64,000 nt of DNA, from NCBI RefSeq assembly GCF_028649655.1, contig NZ_JAQSLN010000003.1, positions 806,001 to 870,000 of the forward strand, read 5' to 3'. This stretch comes from Halobacteriovorax sp. GB3. Its GTDB lineage: Bacteria; Bdellovibrionota; Bacteriovoracia; Bacteriovoracales; Bacteriovoracaceae. The notes beneath the pieces are model-generated. The model saw only the letters and a program-made list of their open reading frames with translations, searched no databases and was not told where the DNA came from. Shown piece after piece: positions 59,747-64,000 of the stretch. The stretch's first letter is position 1. Each line of letters begins with the position of its first letter. Both the position numbers and the translations under genes were made by a program.

Positions 59747-62473
59747 TTATTTGAAAGCTTTTGTAACGATTTCTTCTTGTTCTCTTATGTGAGTTGCCGA
59801 GTAACCTGTAGCAGGCGAAGCAGAAGCTTTTCTCGCAACAACATCAAAGTCTTTGAAAGTATCACGCCATCTTAATAGGTATGTCCAGTAACCCATGTTA
59901 ACCGGTTCTTCTTGTACCCATAGGCAACTAGCACCTTTATACTTTTTAAGCACTTCAGCAATTTTCTTTTCAGGAAGAGGATAAAGCTGCTCTAGGCGAA
60001 CAATCGCAACATCCTTTCTCTTATCTTCTTCTTGTTTCTTCAGAAGATCGTAGAAAACCTTTCCTGTACAAAAAAGAACTTTCTTAACGTCTTTGGCCTT
60101 AACACTTTCATCATCGATAAGCTCTTGAAAGCTCCCCTTAGTGAAATCTTCAACAGTTGAAGTACACGCGGGGTGGCGAAGAAGTGATTTTGGAGTGAAA
60201 ACAACAAGTGGTTTTCTAAACTCCCACTTTAGCTGTCTTCTTAGTGCGTGAAAGAGGTTTGCTGGCTTAGTAAAGTTACCAACAACCATATTGTATTCAG
60301 CACACATTTGAAGATATCTTTCAGGGCGACAAGAAGAGTGTTCAGGACCTGCACCTTCGTATCCGTGTGGAAGAAGAAGGACAAGACCACTCATTCTTTG
60401 CCACTTAGACTCTGCAGCTGAGATGAATTGGTCAATAAGGATTTGGGCACCATTTGAGAAATCTCCAAACTGAGCTTCCCAGATATTGAGTGCGTGTGGC
60501 GTTCCTTGAGAATATCCATACTCAAAACCAACGACAGCATATTCAGAAAGAAGTGAGTTATAAATATGAACTCTCCCCTGATCTTCTGTAATATTGTCTA
60601 GACCACAATATGGTGTATTTGTATTTTCATCAAAAACTTTTGCATGACGGTGTGAGAACGTACCACGAATAACGTCTTGACCAGTGAAACGAATATTTGA
60701 TCCTTCCATAAGAAGAGATCCATAAGCAAACATTTCGGCCATCGACCAATCGATTGCATCACCGTTGAAAAACTTCTTTCTTCCATCGAGAAGTTTTTGC
60801 GCTTTTCTTAGAGTTTTAAATCCTTCAGGAACAGTTGTAATGGCCTCAAGAATTTTTTCTAGATCAGCTTTTTTCACAGCAGTCTTTGGCGATTGATCAA
60901 AGTCTTCAGCTTTAGACCAACGAAGATTTTTCCACTCTTGGTGTGGTCCTTTTTTCTTCTTAGGAAGTTCTGCTTGCTTAACATTATTGAAACGATCTGA
61001 AAGAAGGTTTTTAAACTCATCTTGCATTTCTTTCGCTAGTTCTTTATTCATTGCCCCACTTGTAAGGAGCTTGTCTAGGTAAAGCTCTCTTGGGTTCTTA
61101 GCTTTAGAAATAAGTCCATAAAGATGTGGTTGAGTATATTTCGGCTCATCCCCTTCATTGTGTCCGTGCTTTCTATAACAAACCATATCGACAAAAACAT
61201 CTTTCTTAAATTTTTGTCTGAATTCCATTGCTAGTTCACAAGCAAAGACAACTTCTTCTGGTTCATCTCCATTTACGTGAATAACTGGAATATCGAGCAT
61301 TTTAGCTACAGATGTTGAGTAGTTTGAAGAACGAGCATCTGTGAAGTCTGTCGTAAAACCAATCTGGTTATTGATAACAAAGTGAATTGAACCACCAGCT
61401 CTATAACCTTCAAGTTCTGACATTTGTAGTGTTTCGTAAACAATCCCTTGTCCTGCAACGGCTGCATCACCATGAATAACAATCGGAACAATCTTTGATT
61501 CATCGTTGTCGTAAGCAATGTCTATTTGAGCACGACAATAACCTGTAGCAACAGGAGAGATCGTTTCAAGGTGAGATGGGTTTGGAAGAATTTTTAATGT
61601 TACTTCCTCATCATTAGATGCTTTTTTAATTGAAGTAAATCCCATGTGGTATTTAACATCACCATCACCTTGATGCTGTTGCTGTTCAATTGAGTTCCCT
61701 TCAAATTCAGAGAAAATATACTCGTATGTTTTTCCGATAATGTTAGCTAGAACATTGAGACGTCCACGGTGGGCCATACCGATAACAAATTCTTTAGCAC
61801 CAAGCTCACTCCCTTTGTTAATAAGAGCATCAAGAGCTGGAATTGTCGTTTCACCACCTTCAAGTGAGAAACGTTTTTGTCCCGTGTACTTTGTTTGAAG
61901 AAAAGATTCGAAAACATTCGCTTCATTTAGCTTAGAGAGAATTCTCTTCTTTTTATCGATTGGAAAATTGACAGACTTAGCACCTGTTTCAAATTTCTCT
62001 CTTACCCAACGGCGAACATCTGTGTTGTTAATATGAGAAAATTCAATCCCAATTTTTCCACAATAGATTGCTTGCATGTGAGCAACGATATCTTTCAATT
62101 TCGAGGGACCTAGTCCAACAAATTCACCAACCATGAAAACAGAGTCTAAGTCTTTTTCAGTTAGGTCGTAATACGAAAGAGAAATTCTTGCATCACGATC
62201 TCTTCTTGGACGAATAGGGTTTGTATCAGAAAGAAGATGTCCTCTAGACCTGTAGGCCTGGATTAATCTAAAAACATTAAATTCTTTTCTTAGTTTCGTT
62301 TCACTAACTTCACTTGCACCACCTGCTCCAGTATTGGCAGCGAATTCAAATCCTTGAAAGAATTTAAGCCACGAGTGCTCAACCTCTTCAGGGTTTTGTT
62401 GATACTGCTCATACAGAGAATCAATGTAAGTAATGTCGGAACTTGATAGATGGGTAAAATCTAGGTTTTTCAT
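59747..62473 (-). CDS. sucA: 2-oxoglutarate dehydrogenase, E1 subunit
   Basis: 908 residues, the usual length. Thiamine diphosphate enzyme that decarboxylates 2-oxoglutarate in the TCA cycle. Motifs: N-terminal YEQYQQNPEEVEHSWLKFF (binding to E2), IGMAHRGRLNVLAN, GDAAVAGQGIVYET, HGHNEGDEP (metal and cofactor), and RHAKVFDENT. First gene of sucA-odhB-lpdA. The 172 bases upstream hold no gene, with a near-palindromic AT-rich stretch (about 62534-62548) that could be regulatory. The ribosome binding site is weak. Confidence 0.97.
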   Translation of the reverse strand: MKNLDFTHLSSSDITYIDSLYEQYQQNPEEVEHSWLKFFQGFEFAANTGAGGASEVSETKLRKEFNVFRLIQAYRSRGHLLSDTNPIRPRRDRDARISLSYYDLTEKDLDSVFMVGEFVGLGPSKLKDIVAHMQAIYCGKIGIEFSHINNTDVRRWVREKFETGAKSVNFPIDKKKRILSKLNEANVFESFLQTKYTGQKRFSLEGGETTIPALDALINKGSELGAKEFVIGMAHRGRLNVLANIIGKTYEYIFSEFEGNSIEQQQHQGDGDVKYHMGFTSIKKASNDEEVTLKILPNPSHLETISPVATGYCRAQIDIAYDNDESKIVPIVIHGDAAVAGQGIVYETLQMSELEGYRAGGSIHFVINNQIGFTTDFTDARSSNYSTSVAKMLDIPVIHVNGDEPEEVVFACELAMEFRQKFKKDVFVDMVCYRKHGHNEGDEPKYTQPHLYGLISKAKNPRELYLDKLLTSGAMNKELAKEMQDEFKNLLSDRFNNVKQAELPKKKKGPHQEWKNLRWSKAEDFDQSPKTAVKKADLEKILEAITTVPEGFKTLRKAQKLLDGRKKFFNGDAIDWSMAEMFAYGSLLMEGSNIRFTGQDVIRGTFSHRHAKVFDENTNTPYCGLDNITEDQGRVHIYNSLLSEYAVVGFEYGYSQGTPHALNIWEAQFGDFSNGAQILIDQFISAAESKWQRMSGLVLLLPHGYEGAGPEHSSCRPERYLQMCAEYNMVVGNFTKPANLFHALRRQLKWEFRKPLVVFTPKSLLRHPACTSTVEDFTKGSFQELIDDESVKAKDVKKVLFCTGKVFYDLLKKQEEDKRKDVAIVRLEQLYPLPEKKIAEVLKKYKGASCLWVQEEPVNMGYWTYLLRWRDTFKDFDVVARKASASPATGYSATHIREQEEIVTKAFK

Positions 62474-62645
62474 AGCTGTAAAAATCCGTTTTAGACCGAA
62501 GTCTGAGTTATTGAATCAACTTAAAATAAACGCGTAATAATATATTACTAAGTTACCACTTCGTGAAGGATTCTTTTAGGCTAGGAAGATTTATCTAGGT
62601 GAAAAGACTTCGCAAAATTTGAGTTCGAAAACACTAAATATTTAG

Positions 62646-62888
62646 CTATTGTTGAACACTAAGTTCAACTTTTCCATCTTCCGTGCACTCAAGCTTAACG
62701 CACTCACCCTTTAGTTCTGGGTCTTCGTCACATTCTTCTTTTTTGTCGCAGAACATGCAGTCCTCGCCCATAATTTTTCCAAGTCCACCACAAGAACCTT
62801 TGAGTTCTTTTTTAGAAAAAATATAACCGACGGCCATACCGAGACATGTGATTAATAGAACACCGAGTGTAATGATAAAGTATTTCAT
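62646..62888 (-). CDS. nqrM: Na+-NQR maturation protein NqrM
   Basis: 80 residues, DUF539 type: one membrane helix, the GYIFSKKELKGSCGGLGK block and four cysteines (33, 44, 47, 53), which are required to deliver iron to the NqrD/NqrE site. The chain carries an extra tail of about 25 residues relative to the core. It overlaps apbE by 4 bases (ATGA). The nqrABCDEF genes probably lie beyond the window on the same strand. Confidence 0.88.
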   Translation of the reverse strand: MKYFIITLGVLLITCLGMAVGYIFSKKELKGSCGGLGKIMGEDCMFCDKKEECDEDPELKGECVKLECTEDGKVELSVQQ

Positions 62889-63916
62889 TGGGCAGACTCC
62901 CCTTCAAACATCTTCTTAAATTCGCTTGTCGCTTTAGTAACAAATCCTTCTTCTTTTTGACCATCCAGTCGATAAATAAAATATGCGGCAACCTGTAGTT
63001 TTTCTGCTAATTCAAAGGCCTTCACTGGACCCATGGCCATAAAAGCCGTCGCCCACGCATCGGCCTTCATGCAACTTGACTCATCTACAACGCTCACGCT
63101 TGCCAAAGTATGGCGAGCTGGCTTTCCAGTTTTAAAGTCAATCGTATGCGAGTACTTCTTGCCACCTTCGACAAAGAAGTTTCTATAATCACCTGATGTG
63201 GCCAGGGCCTTATTAGAAATAGGCAGGACTTTTTGATAAGATTCGTGAACAATATCTGGATGCGGAGCTTCAATTGCTATGCGCCAGCTACGTCCTTTCG
63301 TTTGACCACTTGTACGAATCTCTCCACCAATTTCTACCATAAAATTATGGATGCCTTTAGCTAAAAGGTAATCACTGACAGCGTCAACGCCGTAACCTTT
63401 AGCAGAGGCACTTAAATCCACATAAACTTTATCGAGGCTCTTTTTCACGGCCATCTTCTTTGGATCTAATTCAATCTTATCATGACCAACGACGCTCATC
63501 GTACTCTCTAGTTCTTCTTGAGATGGAACCTTTCTCTTTCCATCAGGTCCAAAGCCCCAGAGATTAACTAAAGGTCCAAGAGTTGGATCAAAGCTACCAT
63601 TCGTTTTCTCTGCCACGTCCATAGAGAATGATAGAACGTGAAAGAAGTCTTTGTGAATGGGAAACCAAATATCTTTTTTTGATTGATTTAATTGTGAGAT
63701 CTCTGAAGTTGGAATGTAAGTCGACATCAAAGCGTTGACGTGAACGAGAATTTTGTCGATATCTTGATGAATCTTATTTTGGTCTAGATTACTTTCATTT
63801 GAAGAAAGTTTGACTGAGTAAGTCGTCCCCATTGTCTTGCCTTGAAGGGAGATTTGATTCTCTTTTTGACAAGCAATAAAGCTAAACAAAAAACAAATAA
63901 GAATTAATTTTTTCAT
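62885..63916 (-). CDS. apbE: FAD:protein FMN transferase
   Basis: 343 residues with a lipoprotein signal (FSFIAC, lipobox). ApbE attaches FMN covalently to Thr in NqrB and NqrC. Signature parts: GKTMGTTYSV near the start, KGYGVDAVSDYL, MVEIGGEIRTSG, YSHTIDFKTGKPARH, ADAWATAFMAMG. Metal- and FAD-binding residues appear complete. Upstream of nqrM and overlapping it. The remaining 84 bases to the window end hold no gene and may contain its promoter or the end of nqrF. Confidence 0.95.
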   Translation of the reverse strand: MKKLILICFLFSFIACQKENQISLQGKTMGTTYSVKLSSNESNLDQNKIHQDIDKILVHVNALMSTYIPTSEISQLNQSKKDIWFPIHKDFFHVLSFSMDVAEKTNGSFDPTLGPLVNLWGFGPDGKRKVPSQEELESTMSVVGHDKIELDPKKMAVKKSLDKVYVDLSASAKGYGVDAVSDYLLAKGIHNFMVEIGGEIRTSGQTKGRSWRIAIEAPHPDIVHESYQKVLPISNKALATSGDYRNFFVEGGKKYSHTIDFKTGKPARHTLASVSVVDESSCMKADAWATAFMAMGPVKAFELAEKLQVAAYFIYRLDGQKEEGFVTKATSEFKKMFEGESAQ

Positions 63917-64000
63917 AACTCTTTATTAACGAAATTGTTACAACAACGCCACCTTGTTTTTACTATTTGCCGCAAATTGTTGCACCCACTATTAAAACGT

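Overview
The window reads as chromosomal DNA of a low-GC, Gram-negative bacterium. Lipoproteins with lipoboxes, Tat export, LPS heptose synthesis (hldD) and an odhB/sucA/lpd cluster support this. Na+-NQR maturation genes (nqrM, apbE) suggest a sodium-using, possibly marine lifestyle. Many response regulators, a GGDEF protein, two HD-domain regulators, a bactofilin operon, a free-standing FliG-C-like protein and many small secreted proteins of unknown function point towards the Bdellovibrio-like predators, most likely a Bacteriovoracia/Halobacteriovorax-type organism. That assignment is inference; no rRNA is present to confirm it.

Layout. 1-4300: the end of an endonuclease I gene, a lipoprotein, a tiny minus-strand unit, the tRNA acp3U enzyme tapT and four short secreted proteins. 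4301-4945: gene-free but structured, with a terminator, a 41-bp perfect direct repeat, a 13-bp hairpin and a probable minus-strand small RNA with its own GNRA-loop terminator. 4946-10383: bpt, hemN, a Kazal-type protein, a LysR regulator with a CDF metal transporter, an AlkB homologue and a small exported protein. 10489-14499: a complete aapJQMP amino-acid ABC transporter. 14753-22833: a large secreted protein, a glycosyltransferase, UDP-glucuronate decarboxylase, an EamA transporter, trmFO and nadE. 22849-23418: a histone-H1-like Lys/Ala-rich protein.

23656-29685 is a signalling island: four receiver-only or receiver-plus-PilZ-like proteins, one further receiver, a hybrid histidine kinase, a receiver-HD protein and an Hpt protein. 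Together they supply every part of a phosphorelay. It is followed by an APC-USP transporter, a phosphoesterase, a diguanylate cyclase with an intact I-site, and a long acidic coiled-coil protein with a pseudo-receiver-like head. 36441-38597 is a cell-shape-like operon (L,D-transpeptidase, membrane coiled-coil protein, bactofilin). 38594-45920 holds the FliG-C-like protein, a CarD-like regulator, an RRM protein, hldD, a second receiver-HD protein, tatC, a NifU-like protein with a degenerate scaffold, and map. 46134-50533 runs as a chain: YiiX-like amidase, 2-hydroxyacid dehydrogenase, arginase family, aat.

The most unusual unit is at 50530-53671. It is a tight operon of complex-I-like proteins (NuoB-, NuoCD- and NuoI-like) plus a family-2-like glycosyltransferase. 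The NuoB-like protein has lost all cysteines that bind cluster N2, and the glycosyltransferase has lost its catalytic aspartates, while the NuoI-like ferredoxin and most of the NuoCD-like subunit are well preserved. The window ends with tRNA-Leu(UAA), a methyltransferase-like protein, the 2-oxoglutarate dehydrogenase operon sucA-odhB-lpdA, and nqrM-apbE.
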